Shown: positions 1 to 8,660, counted from the stretch's first letter. The stretch: 17,507 nt of DNA from Bacillota bacterium (GCA_029007015.1 JAQXHB010000068.1:1-17507), one strand, 5' to 3'. Notes: generated from the letters alone by a model not told the origin. Numbers and translations are program-made.

Positions 1-45
1 CAATCGGCTTTAAAGGCTAAAAACACAAAAAGGAGATGCATCATT

Positions 46-1395
46 GTGAAAAGAATTTTGACATCGGTCATTCTGCTTACGATGGTCTTTGCGCTGGCAC
101 TGTCGGCTGCTTCCTGCAAGAGCAGCGGCACAAACACCACCAGCGGCAACAAGGACACATCGGTACCGGGCGGATTTGCCAATGTAGATTCAAAGGTACT
201 TGAGGCGCTGTCAAACACAGGCAAAGTATCGGTTTATTACCCGGACCAGACCGAGTACAATGACTGGGACAAGAAATTTGTCAAGTATTTTGAAGAGGTT
301 TATAACGGCACAGTCGACCCGATATTCACCTCGTGGGCAGGCTGGGAAAAGAAGTTCTATCAGGACTTCATGGCCGGCAACAGCCCCGACCTCATTTATT
401 TGTTTGAGAAACTGTGGCCGAAGGCTGCGACCCGCAGTCTGGTTTACACGACCGACGAATTGACCGAAAAGGGAGTAGTCGGACTGGACCACTACTATTT
501 GCAGGATAAGTTGGAGTCGGTTCAGAACTTCTTCTCGAACAACGGCAAGAAGTATGTATTTGCCAACTACAAGACCGAGCCGGTCGTTATGCTGATTAAC
601 GAAGAAATCTTCACCAAATACGATGTTAAATCACCGAGCCAGTTGTTCAAAGAGGGCAAGTGGAACTACGACACCTTCCTTGACTGCGCTAAAAAGACGA
701 CCAAGGACACCAACGATGACGGCGCCACCGATATCTGGGGCTATCAGGGTTGGGACTGGAACTACCTGATCACCTCGGCCGGCGGACAGATTGTTAAGTT
801 CTCCGACAACGGCAAGGTGGAGGGCAACTACTACGACTCCAAGACCATGAAGGGCTTCCAGCACGCACGCGAGGTTTACGGAACATATAAGGTATCTGTA
901 TGGAATGTAATTGGTTACGATGACTTCCCGAACGGTAATATCGCAATGTGCGCGGCACTGCCCGACAACTTTGCATGGCATATTTCAAAGTGCACCTTCA
1001 AGTGGGGCATGGTACCCTATCCGCTGGACAGCGGCAACACCGAGGCAATCCGCAGCGGTAACAGTTACGCATGGGCAGTAAGTTCTGCCGCCAAGAATCC
1101 GCAGGGCGCTGTAAACTTCATCATCGCCAAGAACTGCTTCATAGAGGACAACGGCAAGAGCCCGTATGAGCCCAATTACAGTTGCTACAATGAGGAGCAG
1201 TTGGCACTGATAGAGGAGTATTCACAGCACTGTGTACTGCCGATATTCATGGGCGTCGGCAATCTGATGGATGCTCAGTACAGTTTCCGCGACTCTATCT
1301 CTGTAGGCAACAAAGAGATAACCGAGGTTATCGAGACCTACAAGGGTCAGTGGGACGGCCAGATTGAAATCGAGAACCAGGGCGGCGAGTCATAA
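46..1395 (+). CDS. Extracellular sugar-type solute-binding lipoprotein of an ABC importer
   Basis: This 449-residue protein is an extracellular solute-binding protein (SBP) that would deliver a ligand, probably a carbohydrate, to ABC permeases. The start is GTG with AAAAGGAG at 27-35 upstream. Residues 1-23 form a lipoprotein signal (basic MKR, hydrophobic core, then SAASC with Cys24 as the lipidation site; Ala at -3 is slightly atypical). A Ser/Thr/Gly/Asn-rich linker follows to about residue 42. The body has the SBP type-1 layout: an N-lobe with a YPDQTEYNDWDKKF segment, a Ca-binding-like loop DTNDDGATD at 221-229 leading into WGYQGWDWNYLITSAGG (231-247), and a C-lobe with GNIAMCAALPDNF. 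Length is normal for the family. It is the first gene of the cluster; 225 bases with hairpins separate it from the next gene. The substrate is not identifiable by eye. Confidence 0.92.
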   Translation: MKRILTSVILLTMVFALALSAASCKSSGTNTTSGNKDTSVPGGFANVDSKVLEALSNTGKVSVYYPDQTEYNDWDKKFVKYFEEVYNGTVDPIFTSWAGWEKKFYQDFMAGNSPDLIYLFEKLWPKAATRSLVYTTDELTEKGVVGLDHYYLQDKLESVQNFFSNNGKKYVFANYKTEPVVMLINEEIFTKYDVKSPSQLFKEGKWNYDTFLDCAKKTTKDTNDDGATDIWGYQGWDWNYLITSAGGQIVKFSDNGKVEGNYYDSKTMKGFQHAREVYGTYKVSVWNVIGYDDFPNGNIAMCAALPDNFAWHISKCTFKWGMVPYPLDSGNTEAIRSGNSYAWAVSSAAKNPQGAVNFIIAKNCFIEDNGKSPYEPNYSCYNEEQLALIEEYSQHCVLPIFMGVGNLMDAQYSFRDSISVGNKEITEVIETYKGQWDGQIEIENQGGES

Positions 1396-1445
1396 TTTTC
1401 GCCCGGTGTGTGACCGATTTCGTGGCTTATTAAAAACAATGATGA

Positions 1446-1473
1446 CTCCGGGGCGGATGAGTTCGCCCCGGAG
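1446..1473 (+). other. GC-rich RNA hairpin in the SBP1-SBP2 gap
   Basis: A perfect 10-bp inverted repeat (CTCCGGGGCG at 1446-1455 with CGCCCCGGAG at 1464-1473) has an 8-base loop. It lies 50 bases after the stop of the first SBP gene. No U-tract follows, so it is better read as an mRNA-stabilising 3' hairpin or exonuclease block than as a terminator. Such structures after SBP genes commonly keep SBP message more abundant than permease message; that role is inferred here. Confidence 0.6.
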
Positions 1474-1496
1474 CCGTGGGCTATATTGTCCGATGG

Positions 1497-1530
1497 AAAA
1501 ACAACTTTCAGATTTGGCAAAGTTGTTTTT
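1497..1530 (+). terminator. A/T-flanked 12-bp hairpin, possible partial or bidirectional terminator
   Basis: AAAAACAACTTT at 1497-1508 is the exact reverse complement of AAAGTTGTTTTT at 1519-1530, with a 10-base loop. The 3' arm ends in five Ts and the 5' arm begins with five As, so the element is terminator-like on both strands. The stem is A/T-rich and therefore weak. Because the next gene starts only 90 bases downstream with no clear promoter in between, partial read-through is more likely than full termination. A third 8-bp hairpin (GATAATTC at 1537-1544 with GAATTATC at 1558-1565) follows. Confidence 0.5.
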
Positions 1531-1620
1531 CGCTCGGATAATTCGGCCGTTATGACTGAATTATCGGCGGAAATCATAGGTTTACTCTGATTTTATCACC
1601 GAGAGAAGGGAATATGCTCA

Positions 1621-4521
1621 ATGACTAAGGGAAGAATTCTGGCCTTGTTCACAGCATCTGCGCTGTTTGTGACCATGCTGCCGGTGTCTGCGATTGCGGT
1701 AGGCTCCGACAGCGCTGACAGTGTATCTGTGACAACTGAAGCAGATGCGGTCATCAATTCGTCAGGTGCAACAAATCACCTCAGTTATCTGGATCGATAC
1801 TCTGACGCTGCTGTCATAACCGACAGCGTTCAGGTTGATGTGCTTAACCCGACCGCTGCCGACAAAACAGAGGTAGGAGATGTCGAGGGCAAACAGGCTC
1901 TGACTGTGAAAGAGAGCGGATTTGTTGAGTGGACATTCAACATCGAAAAGCCCGGCATGTATAACATTGCTGTCGATTATCTGCCGATAGTCGGCAAGCC
2001 TACCTATGCCGAGATGTCGGTGCTGCTCGATGGCAGTGTGCCGTACAACGAGGCGGCGTCGGTGCGCTTCAACCGCGTATATTACGATATTGACCCCGAC
2101 ACCACCGATGATGAATTTACCATCGAGCGCGACTCGCAGGATAACGATGTTTCGCCCAATGTCGGTGAGTATGTATCGTGGATGAGCACCATGCTGCACG
2201 ACTACGATTACAATACCGACGATGACCTGTCGTTTTATCTGACGGCCGGTAGTCACACTCTGCGCCTGACTTCCATGCGTGAGTCAATTGCTTTTAGCAG
2301 CGTGACGCTGGGCGTTGATACTTCCCTTCCTAAATATGATGATGTTAAGGCTGAATACGATTCCAAAGGCTACAAGGTTGTTGATGATGTAAAAGAGATT
2401 CGCGCCGAGTTGCCGTACCAAAAATCCGAACAGAGTTTGACCATGGCGGCCGACTATACTTCGGCATCTACCGTACCGTCGCATTACAGCAAGATTCGCA
2501 TGAATGTTATCGGCGGCGAGTTGTGGAAAACCTCCGGCCAGTGGATTTCGTGGCAGTTTGATGTTGAGGAGAGCGGACTATATGCGCTGTCCTTTAAGTA
2601 CAAGCAGAACTATGTCCGCGGATTTAAAGTTTACCGCTCCATTTCCGTTGACGGCGAAATTCCGTTTGAGGAGTTCAAGTGCGTTGCATTCAACGCCAAC
2701 AACGACTGGCAGAACATGACCGTCAGCGCAGATGACGGCACACCTTATTATATATACCTGACTGAGGGCACACACACAATTAAGTTGGAAGCAACCCTCG
2801 GCAACATGGCTGAACCGCTGCAGATTTTACAGCAGAAGATTAACAAGTTAAATGCAATTTACCGTCAAATCATCCAGATTACCGGTACCTCGCCCGACAC
2901 ATACCGCGACTATGACTTGGATAAGAGTATCCCCACTCTTGTTGATGATCTCACAGAGATTCATGACGATTTATCCGATTTGTCGCAGGAGATTTTCAAG
3001 ATAAACAGAGTCAAGGGCGGCGTTTCATCTACCATTGATGTTATTGTAAAGCAACTTGAAAAGTTCATAAAGAATCCCATAAACATTCCTGCCGGTCTTT
3101 CCGGTTTTAAGTCAAATATTGCATCAATGTCAGACACACTTGTTGACATGCAGAACCAGTCACTGTGCTTTGACCAGATTTATGTTGGCGGTTCGGCCAA
3201 AACCATTCCTTCGAGCAAGGCTGGCTTTGTCGACAGTTTCGTGTTCGCTGTCAAGGGCTTTATTTCATCTTTCACCGAGGATTACAACTCTATCAGCGGT
3301 GTCGAGGGTGAAAGCGGTTACAAATGCGAACCCATCGAAATTTGGATGGGCGGCGGCGGACGCGACCAGATGAATGTGCTCAAAGCACTCATCGACGACC
3401 GATTTACGCCGGAGTATAAGATTCCGGTATCGCTCAGTTTGGTTAATGTCGGTGCTTTGACCAAGGCCATCATGGCAGGTGTGGCCCCTGATGCCACACT
3501 GATGGTCGGAAGTGATACGCCCGTAAACTACTCAATGCGCGGAGCGCTTGAGCCGCTTGACCAGTTTGAGGGATTTGATGAGTGCAAGTCGTGGTTCCAC
3601 GAATCGGCATTCGTCGCTATCACATATCAGGACGGCCATGTTTACGGCCTGCCCGAAACACAGAACTTCAGAATGATGTTCTACCGCAGTGATATTCTTG
3701 AGGACCTCGGACTGGATGTGCCGCAGACATGGGACGATATTTACAACCTCGTCACGGTGCTTCAGCGTCAGAATATGATTGTCGGTATACCCAATACTCA
3801 GGAAATATTCACAACTCTGCTGTTCCAGAATGGCGGCGACTATTATGTCGACGACTGCTCCAAGACACGCTTTGATGAGCAGGGTGCCATCGACGCGTTC
3901 AAGGAATGGACCGACTTCTATACCAAGTACGGCATTCCGCTTGCGTACGATGCACTTAACCGTTTCCGTTCAGGCGAAATTCCGATAATTATCGAGTCAT
4001 ACGGTTTCTATAACAACCTTGCGGTCGGTGCCCCCGAACTTAAAGGCTTGTGGGAGATGGTTCCCATCCCCGGCACCTTAATGGAGGACGGTACCATCAA
4101 CCGCTCGCAGGTTACATCCGGTAACGTCTGCGTTATGGTTAAGGGCTGTGAGAACAAGGATTGCGTATTTGAGTTTATGAAATGGTGGGTAAGTGCGGAG
4201 ACTCAGTCAGAGTTCGGCATCAAGATTGAGGCCAAACTCGGCGCAGGCGGCCGTTACACCACCGCTAACCTCGAGGCGTTCAAACTGCTTCCGTGGTCAT
4301 ATGCTCAGCAGCAACAGATAAGCGAGGCGTGGGAACATGTTTGGGATACACCCAAGGTGCCAGGCGACTATTATTTGACTCGTATGCTTAACAACGCTTT
4401 CCGCGCGGTTGTTTATAAGGACCAGAATTACCGCGAGTCACTTGTAACTTACAACAAGGACATCAACTACGAGATTCAGCGTAAGCGTAAAGAGTACAAC
4501 ATTGACCGTTATTACGAATAA
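1621..4521 (+). CDS. Composite solute-binding protein with N-terminal carbohydrate-binding-like domains
   Basis: This 966-residue secreted protein has an ABC solute-binding domain at its C-terminus. The start is ATG after AGAAGGG at 1604-1610. Residues 1-26 are a Sec signal (cleavage near SAIA|VG) with no lipobox cysteine. Two beta-rich modules resembling galactose-binding-fold carbohydrate-binding modules (CBM6/35-like) follow at about 60-235 (SGFVEWTFNIEKPGMYNIAV, then AGSHTLRLTSMRE) and 275-395 (QWISWQFDVEESGLYALSFK, then EGTHTIKLEA). A helical stretch (about 400-515) leads to the SBP type-1 domain at about 568-930, recognised by IEIWMGGGGRDQ, GVAPDATLMVGSD, YGLPETQNFRMMFYRSDIL, PQTWDD and FLFQNGG-like TLLFQNGG. 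Typical SBPs have 420-550 residues, so the extra 500 N-terminal residues are unusual. It sits directly upstream of the first permease pair, its likely partner. The CBM assignment rests on repeated motif shape, not on a search. Confidence 0.88.
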   Translation: MTKGRILALFTASALFVTMLPVSAIAVGSDSADSVSVTTEADAVINSSGATNHLSYLDRYSDAAVITDSVQVDVLNPTAADKTEVGDVEGKQALTVKESGFVEWTFNIEKPGMYNIAVDYLPIVGKPTYAEMSVLLDGSVPYNEAASVRFNRVYYDIDPDTTDDEFTIERDSQDNDVSPNVGEYVSWMSTMLHDYDYNTDDDLSFYLTAGSHTLRLTSMRESIAFSSVTLGVDTSLPKYDDVKAEYDSKGYKVVDDVKEIRAELPYQKSEQSLTMAADYTSASTVPSHYSKIRMNVIGGELWKTSGQWISWQFDVEESGLYALSFKYKQNYVRGFKVYRSISVDGEIPFEEFKCVAFNANNDWQNMTVSADDGTPYYIYLTEGTHTIKLEATLGNMAEPLQILQQKINKLNAIYRQIIQITGTSPDTYRDYDLDKSIPTLVDDLTEIHDDLSDLSQEIFKINRVKGGVSSTIDVIVKQLEKFIKNPINIPAGLSGFKSNIASMSDTLVDMQNQSLCFDQIYVGGSAKTIPSSKAGFVDSFVFAVKGFISSFTEDYNSISGVEGESGYKCEPIEIWMGGGGRDQMNVLKALIDDRFTPEYKIPVSLSLVNVGALTKAIMAGVAPDATLMVGSDTPVNYSMRGALEPLDQFEGFDECKSWFHESAFVAITYQDGHVYGLPETQNFRMMFYRSDILEDLGLDVPQTWDDIYNLVTVLQRQNMIVGIPNTQEIFTTLLFQNGGDYYVDDCSKTRFDEQGAIDAFKEWTDFYTKYGIPLAYDALNRFRSGEIPIIIESYGFYNNLAVGAPELKGLWEMVPIPGTLMEDGTINRSQVTSGNVCVMVKGCENKDCVFEFMKWWVSAETQSEFGIKIEAKLGAGGRYTTANLEAFKLLPWSYAQQQQISEAWEHVWDTPKVPGDYYLTRMLNNAFRAVVYKDQNYRESLVTYNKDINYEIQRKRKEYNIDRYYE

Positions 4522-4556
4522 AAAATAGTAAGCCGTAGGCTTTGGGAGGGACAGAT

Positions 4557-5468
4557 TTGAAGAAGGCGCGCGCTAAAAAGAGAAGCGGGCTTGAGCAATC
4601 GCAACTAACCAGTTATGCAATGCTCTCGCCGTGGCTCATTCTATTCATCATATTCGGACTTATTCCGGTTTTGGTGGCCATATTGCTCGGATTTACCAAT
4701 TACGATATGCTGAATTTTCCGAAATGGGCCGGATTCGATAACTATATCAGGCTGCTTTTGGATGATGATGTATTCCAGATATCACTCAAAAACACACTCA
4801 TTTTTGCCGTTATAACCGGACCTATCGGTTATCTGCTCAGTTTTGTCGTGGCATGGGGTATCAACGAGTTCAACCGTACTGCCCGTTCAATTTTGACGCT
4901 GTGTTTCTACGCTCCGTCACTGGGCGGCAACGCACTGTTTGTTTGGCAGTACATATTCAACGGCGACTCATACGGATTGCTCAATTCTTTCTTGCTCGAC
5001 TGGGGCTTTATCGACAGCCCGATACAGTGGCTGACCGATACCAGTTACAATTTCGGCATATGTATTATAGTCATGCTGTGGATGAGCTGTGGCACCGGAT
5101 TTTTGACATTCGTCGCCGGTTTGCAGTCGCTCAACCGCGAATTGGCCGAGGCCGGTGCAATCGACGGTATCAAGAACCGCTGGCAGGAGTTGTTCTATGT
5201 AACTCTGCCGCAGATGAAGCCGCAGTTGCTTTTCGGTGCAGTACAGACCATTTCCTCATCATTCGGATGCGGCAGTATCTGCGCTGCGTTGACCGGTAAC
5301 CCGTCGACCGATTACTCAACCCACACGATAGTGCTCCACTTGGATGACTATGCGTTTGTACGATTTGAACTCGGCTACGCCAGTGCCATTGCAGTAGTTT
5401 TGTTTGCAATGATGCTTGTGTACTGGTTGTTTGTAAACAAAATATTGGCTCGTTGGAGTCAGGATTAA
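4557..5468 (+). CDS. Sugar ABC transporter permease, MalF/UgpA-like (pair A, first subunit)
   Basis: An inner-membrane permease subunit of about 303 residues belonging to the binding-protein-dependent transport family. The TTG at 4557 is chosen because GGGAGGG at 4544-4550 lies six bases upstream; a TTG at 4542 in the same frame would overlap that site. A basic N-terminus (KKARAKKR) precedes about six membrane segments, the first being SPWLILFIIFGLIPVLVAI. The EAA loop that docks on the ATPase is present as EAGAIDGIKNRWQELFYVTLP at about 198-218. The gene is 35 bases after the composite SBP and 12 bases before its partner permease. A 5-bp hairpin (AAGCC at 4530-4534, GGCTT at 4538-4542) abuts the ribosome binding site. 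The substrate is unknown. Confidence 0.93.
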   Translation: MKKARAKKRSGLEQSQLTSYAMLSPWLILFIIFGLIPVLVAILLGFTNYDMLNFPKWAGFDNYIRLLLDDDVFQISLKNTLIFAVITGPIGYLLSFVVAWGINEFNRTARSILTLCFYAPSLGGNALFVWQYIFNGDSYGLLNSFLLDWGFIDSPIQWLTDTSYNFGICIIVMLWMSCGTGFLTFVAGLQSLNRELAEAGAIDGIKNRWQELFYVTLPQMKPQLLFGAVQTISSSFGCGSICAALTGNPSTDYSTHTIVLHLDDYAFVRFELGYASAIAVVLFAMMLVYWLFVNKILARWSQD

Positions 5469-5480
5469 GGAGGGATTGCA

Positions 5481-6341
5481 GTGGCCAAAGTATCAAGCAA
5501 AAGAAAAATCAACCGCTCACGCGGCGGCAACTTCGCAATGTTCCTTTTCCTGTTCATTTACGGCATGTTCATGGTGTTGCCTCTTTACTACGCAGTCATC
5601 AGTTCAATCAAACCGCTCAACGAGTTGTTCATATTCCCGCCGAGGTTTTATGTTACCAACCCGACAATAAGCAACTACACCACCATGATAAGGCTTATTT
5701 CAGAGTCGCGTGTGCCTTTCTCGCGCTACCTGTTTAACAGTGTTGTTGTTGCTGTCGGCGGTACGATCGGAGGAATCATAGTCGGCTCGCTGGCCGCTTA
5801 CCCGCTTGCTAAACACAAGTTTACCGGTAAGTCGATTATGTATAACATCATCGTTTGGGCCATGATGTTCCGCGGCGAGGTTGTAAGCACTCCTCAGTTT
5901 TTGGTAGTTGCGGGATTGGGCCTCATCAATACATACTGGTGTATCCTGCTGCCGTCGCTGTCCGGAACGATGGGCGTATTCCTGATGCGTCAGTTTATTG
6001 AAAGTAATATACCCGATTCGATAATTGAAGCAGCCAAGATTGACGGCGCCACAGAAGGTTATATATTCTGGAAGATAATCATGCCGAATGTTAAACCCGC
6101 ATGGCTGACACTGGCGATATTCAGTTTCACCGGCATGTGGAACTCGACCGGTTCGGAATACATTTACGATGAGCCGATGAAGATGTTGCCAACGGCCATG
6201 AACCAGGCGGTTTCTGGCGGTATTTCGCGTACCGGCGCGGCGTCTGCGGTTGCGGTGTTCATGATGATACCCCCGATTTTGCTATTCATAATAAGTCAGA
6301 GTTCAATTATGGAAACGATGTCTACATCCGGTCTGAAGTAA
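5481..6341 (+). CDS. Carbohydrate ABC transporter permease, MalG/UgpE-like (pair A, second subunit)
   Basis: The 286-residue second permease subunit. GTG start with AAGGAGGG at 5468-5474, seven bases away. Membrane segments are visible at about 18-42, 86-108, 120-137, 141-165, 206-222 and 253-273. The EAA loop is EAAKIDGATEGYIFWKIIMP at 183-202. The C-terminus, ending METMSTSGLK, is of the kind usual for this family. It should form a heterodimeric channel with the preceding gene product and accept ligand from one of the two SBPs, probably the adjacent composite one. A 40-base gap precedes the next gene. Confidence 0.93.
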   Translation: MAKVSSKRKINRSRGGNFAMFLFLFIYGMFMVLPLYYAVISSIKPLNELFIFPPRFYVTNPTISNYTTMIRLISESRVPFSRYLFNSVVVAVGGTIGGIIVGSLAAYPLAKHKFTGKSIMYNIIVWAMMFRGEVVSTPQFLVVAGLGLINTYWCILLPSLSGTMGVFLMRQFIESNIPDSIIEAAKIDGATEGYIFWKIIMPNVKPAWLTLAIFSFTGMWNSTGSEYIYDEPMKMLPTAMNQAVSGGISRTGAASAVAVFMMIPPILLFIISQSSIMETMSTSGLK

Positions 6342-6381
6342 CGGGTGTATCCATTATTTCAATCGGTTTAAGGAGGATATT

Positions 6382-7914
6382 ATGAAAGCAGCAAAAAGGG
6401 CATTAAGCATCATAGCGGTGTGTGCGGTATTGCTGGCCTGCATTTGCGTTCCGGCATCGGCAATTTCGCGCCCGCCGTACAATGGCTATACATATAACAC
6501 CTACGGTCAAGCGGTTGCCGCTCCCGTCGGCTATGTCCCCGATAAGTTATATACTCATCAGGATATGGGAACTACGGCCTTCACTTCTGCCGGCGATATG
6601 TTCATATATAATGATATGATATTCATCACCGATACCGGCAACAACAGAATCGTAGTTCTCGATAAAAACTATAAGTTTGTACGTGAATACACCCAATTCG
6701 TCGGTGATGACGGCACTGTTTACAAGTTTTCCTCGCCCAAGGGCATTTATGTTCGAGACGACGAGATATTTGTTACAAATGCTCGCATGAGCACCAATGA
6801 AAAAGGCCAGGAGTTTGCAAACGGCGATGTGCTGACCGGCAGTCTTGACGGCAAGTTTATGCGTATATTCACTTTACCGGAAGATGCAACGACCGAAATC
6901 ACTCATTTCGAGCCGCTGAATGTAGTTGTTGATAACGCGGGATATGTTTATGTGCGTGCATACGGCGTGCTCGACGGACTGATTGTTTACGACTACGATG
7001 GTAACTTCGTCACATTCTACGGTGCCAACCCGGTTGAGTTGACCTTTCAGTTGGTTATGGAAAAGATGTGGAAATCCATCTACGCCAGAGAGGCGGCCGA
7101 CCAACTGCTGAAGGCCGTTCCGACCGAGATGTCCAATATTTTCGTCGATGACGAGGGCTTCATATATACATCAACCGAGTCAACATCGGTTAGTGAGAGC
7201 CTGCGCATACGCAAACTCAATGCAGCCGGTGATAACATTTTGACATCCGATCCCAATGCACTCGTGTCGACCGTGTTCGGTGACCGACAGTTCTCGTGGG
7301 ATAGGGGACAGGGAATGACCACACGACTTGTTGATGTTCATGTCGACGAGAGTGGCATTATCGCCGCGCTTGACGCTCGTCTCGGCCGCGTATTCCTGTA
7401 TGACCAAATCAGTTCACTGCTGACGGTGTTCGGCGCGCAGGGCGACCAGTTCGGCGCTGTCGAAGATGCAAAGGCAATCGGCAAGATGGGTGAAAACTAT
7501 GTCGTGTTGGATGCCATCGACGGCTCGCTGACCACCTATTCACCGACCGACTATATGTCGAAACTTATCGTAGCTGATGAGTGTTATATGACCGGTGAAT
7601 ATATTAAGGGTGAACCATACTGGCGCGAGGTACTGATGTATGATGCCAACAACTCGCGCGCATACGGCGCCATCGGTAAATCCCTGCTCGAGCAGGAGAA
7701 ATACGGCGAAGCGCTCAGTTACCTGAAAATCGGAGAGGACAGAACTTCATATTCCAAGGCTCTGGCAGAATACAGAACGGAATTTATACGAGACAATTGG
7801 ATGTGGCTTTTGCCGTTGGTTGTAGTGGCCGTGGTTGGGTTTGTATATCTGTATAAACTAATCAGAAAGTTACTTGGCCTCACGAATAAAAAGCAAAGGA
7901 TAAAATTCAAATAA
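6382..7914 (+). CDS. Secreted NHL-like beta-propeller protein with TPR-like segment and C-terminal membrane anchor
   Basis: This 510-residue protein starts at ATG with AAGGAGG at 6370-6376. Residues 1-27 are a signal peptide (cleavage near ASA|IS). Residues about 65-390 contain repeated four-strand blades of NHL/SMP-30-like type, clearest at FITDTGNNRIVVLDKNYKFV (81-100), YVYVRAYGVLDGLIVYDYDG (188-207), DDEGFIYTSTES and SGIIAALDARLGRVFLYDQ. Residues about 401-465 look like one or two TPR-type helical hairpins (YWREVLMYDANNSRAYGAIG, LEQEKYGEALSYL). A single membrane segment at about 473-491 is followed by a basic tail (RKLLGLTNKKQRIKFK). The expected topology is type I: propeller and helices outside, short basic tail inside. 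No catalytic residues can be assigned. It sits between the first permease pair and a Yip1 gene, which suggests a structural or ligand-sensing role at the transporter. Confidence 0.85.
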   Translation: MKAAKRALSIIAVCAVLLACICVPASAISRPPYNGYTYNTYGQAVAAPVGYVPDKLYTHQDMGTTAFTSAGDMFIYNDMIFITDTGNNRIVVLDKNYKFVREYTQFVGDDGTVYKFSSPKGIYVRDDEIFVTNARMSTNEKGQEFANGDVLTGSLDGKFMRIFTLPEDATTEITHFEPLNVVVDNAGYVYVRAYGVLDGLIVYDYDGNFVTFYGANPVELTFQLVMEKMWKSIYAREAADQLLKAVPTEMSNIFVDDEGFIYTSTESTSVSESLRIRKLNAAGDNILTSDPNALVSTVFGDRQFSWDRGQGMTTRLVDVHVDESGIIAALDARLGRVFLYDQISSLLTVFGAQGDQFGAVEDAKAIGKMGENYVVLDAIDGSLTTYSPTDYMSKLIVADECYMTGEYIKGEPYWREVLMYDANNSRAYGAIGKSLLEQEKYGEALSYLKIGEDRTSYSKALAEYRTEFIRDNWMWLLPLVVVAVVGFVYLYKLIRKLLGLTNKKQRIKFK

Positions 7915-7940
7915 ATTAAACAATTCGGAGGTGAGATATC

Positions 7941-8642
7941 GTGGCAGAACAACCCGCAATTTTAAGATACGGTAAGCGTGCATGGGAAGAAACCGATTGG
8001 ACCAAACTGAACCCTAAAAATTGGAACTGGAAGAAGTTGTATTGGCCTTTCCGTGTACTCGCGCATCCGGTGCAGGCGTTTAATGAAATCAAATACGAAA
8101 ATGCCGGCTCGGTGCCCCTTTCAATAGGAATATTGCTGTTATGGTTTTTCAGCAGCGTGTTCCAGTTTCTTGAATACGGCTTTCAGTTTACAACTGCCAA
8201 GCCGGAACTGCTGAATTTATATACCCAGTTCATGAAAACCTCAATGATTATCATTCTGTGGACTATTGCAAACTGGGCAATATGCACCCTTATGGATGGC
8301 GAGGGCTGGTTTAAACAGATTTGGATTTCGTGTTGCTACTCGGTCATGCCGCAGATAGTGACCATAATCCCGATGACCATAATCTCAAAGGTGCTTACGA
8401 TTGATGAGGGTAAGTTCCTGACACTGTTCTCAACCGTGTCATTCCTGTGGATGGTGTTGCTGATGTTTTTGGCCAACACAATTATCCACCAATACTCATT
8501 TAAAAAGAGTTTGTGGTCAATGGTATTGACCGTGTTGGGCGTGTTTATACTGTTGCTCATAATGGTACTGGTAGTAAGTCTTGTCGTTCAAATGGAGGAT
8601 TTCATATCCACCGTGTCCAGAGAAATTTGGCTTAGAGTGTAG
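7941..8642 (+). CDS. Yip1-family polytopic membrane protein
   Basis: This 233-residue protein starts at GTG with CGGAGGTGA at 7926-7934. A soluble Trp-rich N-terminus (WEETDW, NPKNWNWKKLYWP) precedes the Yip1-type hallmark FRVLAHPVQAFNEIKYEN at 37-54. About five membrane segments follow (57-78, 99-118, 128-150, 158-180, 191-217), with the conserved-looking ICTLMDGEGWFKQIWIS at 114-130 and YSVMPQ at 133-138. Bacterial Yip1-domain proteins have no settled biochemical role. The gene lies 26 bases after the propeller gene and ends three bases before the GTG that extends the next frame, so co-translation is likely. The family assignment comes from motif memory and topology. Confidence 0.82.
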   Translation: MAEQPAILRYGKRAWEETDWTKLNPKNWNWKKLYWPFRVLAHPVQAFNEIKYENAGSVPLSIGILLLWFFSSVFQFLEYGFQFTTAKPELLNLYTQFMKTSMIIILWTIANWAICTLMDGEGWFKQIWISCCYSVMPQIVTIIPMTIISKVLTIDEGKFLTLFSTVSFLWMVLLMFLANTIIHQYSFKKSLWSMVLTVLGVFILLLIMVLVVSLVVQMEDFISTVSREIWLRV

Positions 8643-8660
8643 GGAGTGGGTGAAAAAATA

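Noticed and set aside
1396..1620. A separate promoter for the composite SBP gene
   Set aside because: TATATT-like boxes occur near 1482, but I found no -35 partner at proper spacing; not supported.
1762..2256. A 164-codon open frame on the - strand inside the composite SBP gene
   Set aside because: It lies antisense to a well-supported gene, and its repetitive Ile/Val/Gly composition reflects the codon pattern of the real gene.
4542..4556. Upstream TTG at 4542 as the start of the first permease
   Set aside because: It would overlap the GGGAGGG ribosome binding site at 4544-4550; the TTG at 4557 has correct spacing.
8646..8660. GTG at 8646 as the start of the DUF5696-type gene
   Set aside because: It lies within the probable ribosome binding region and adds MGEKI before an otherwise standard signal peptide that begins at ATG 8661.
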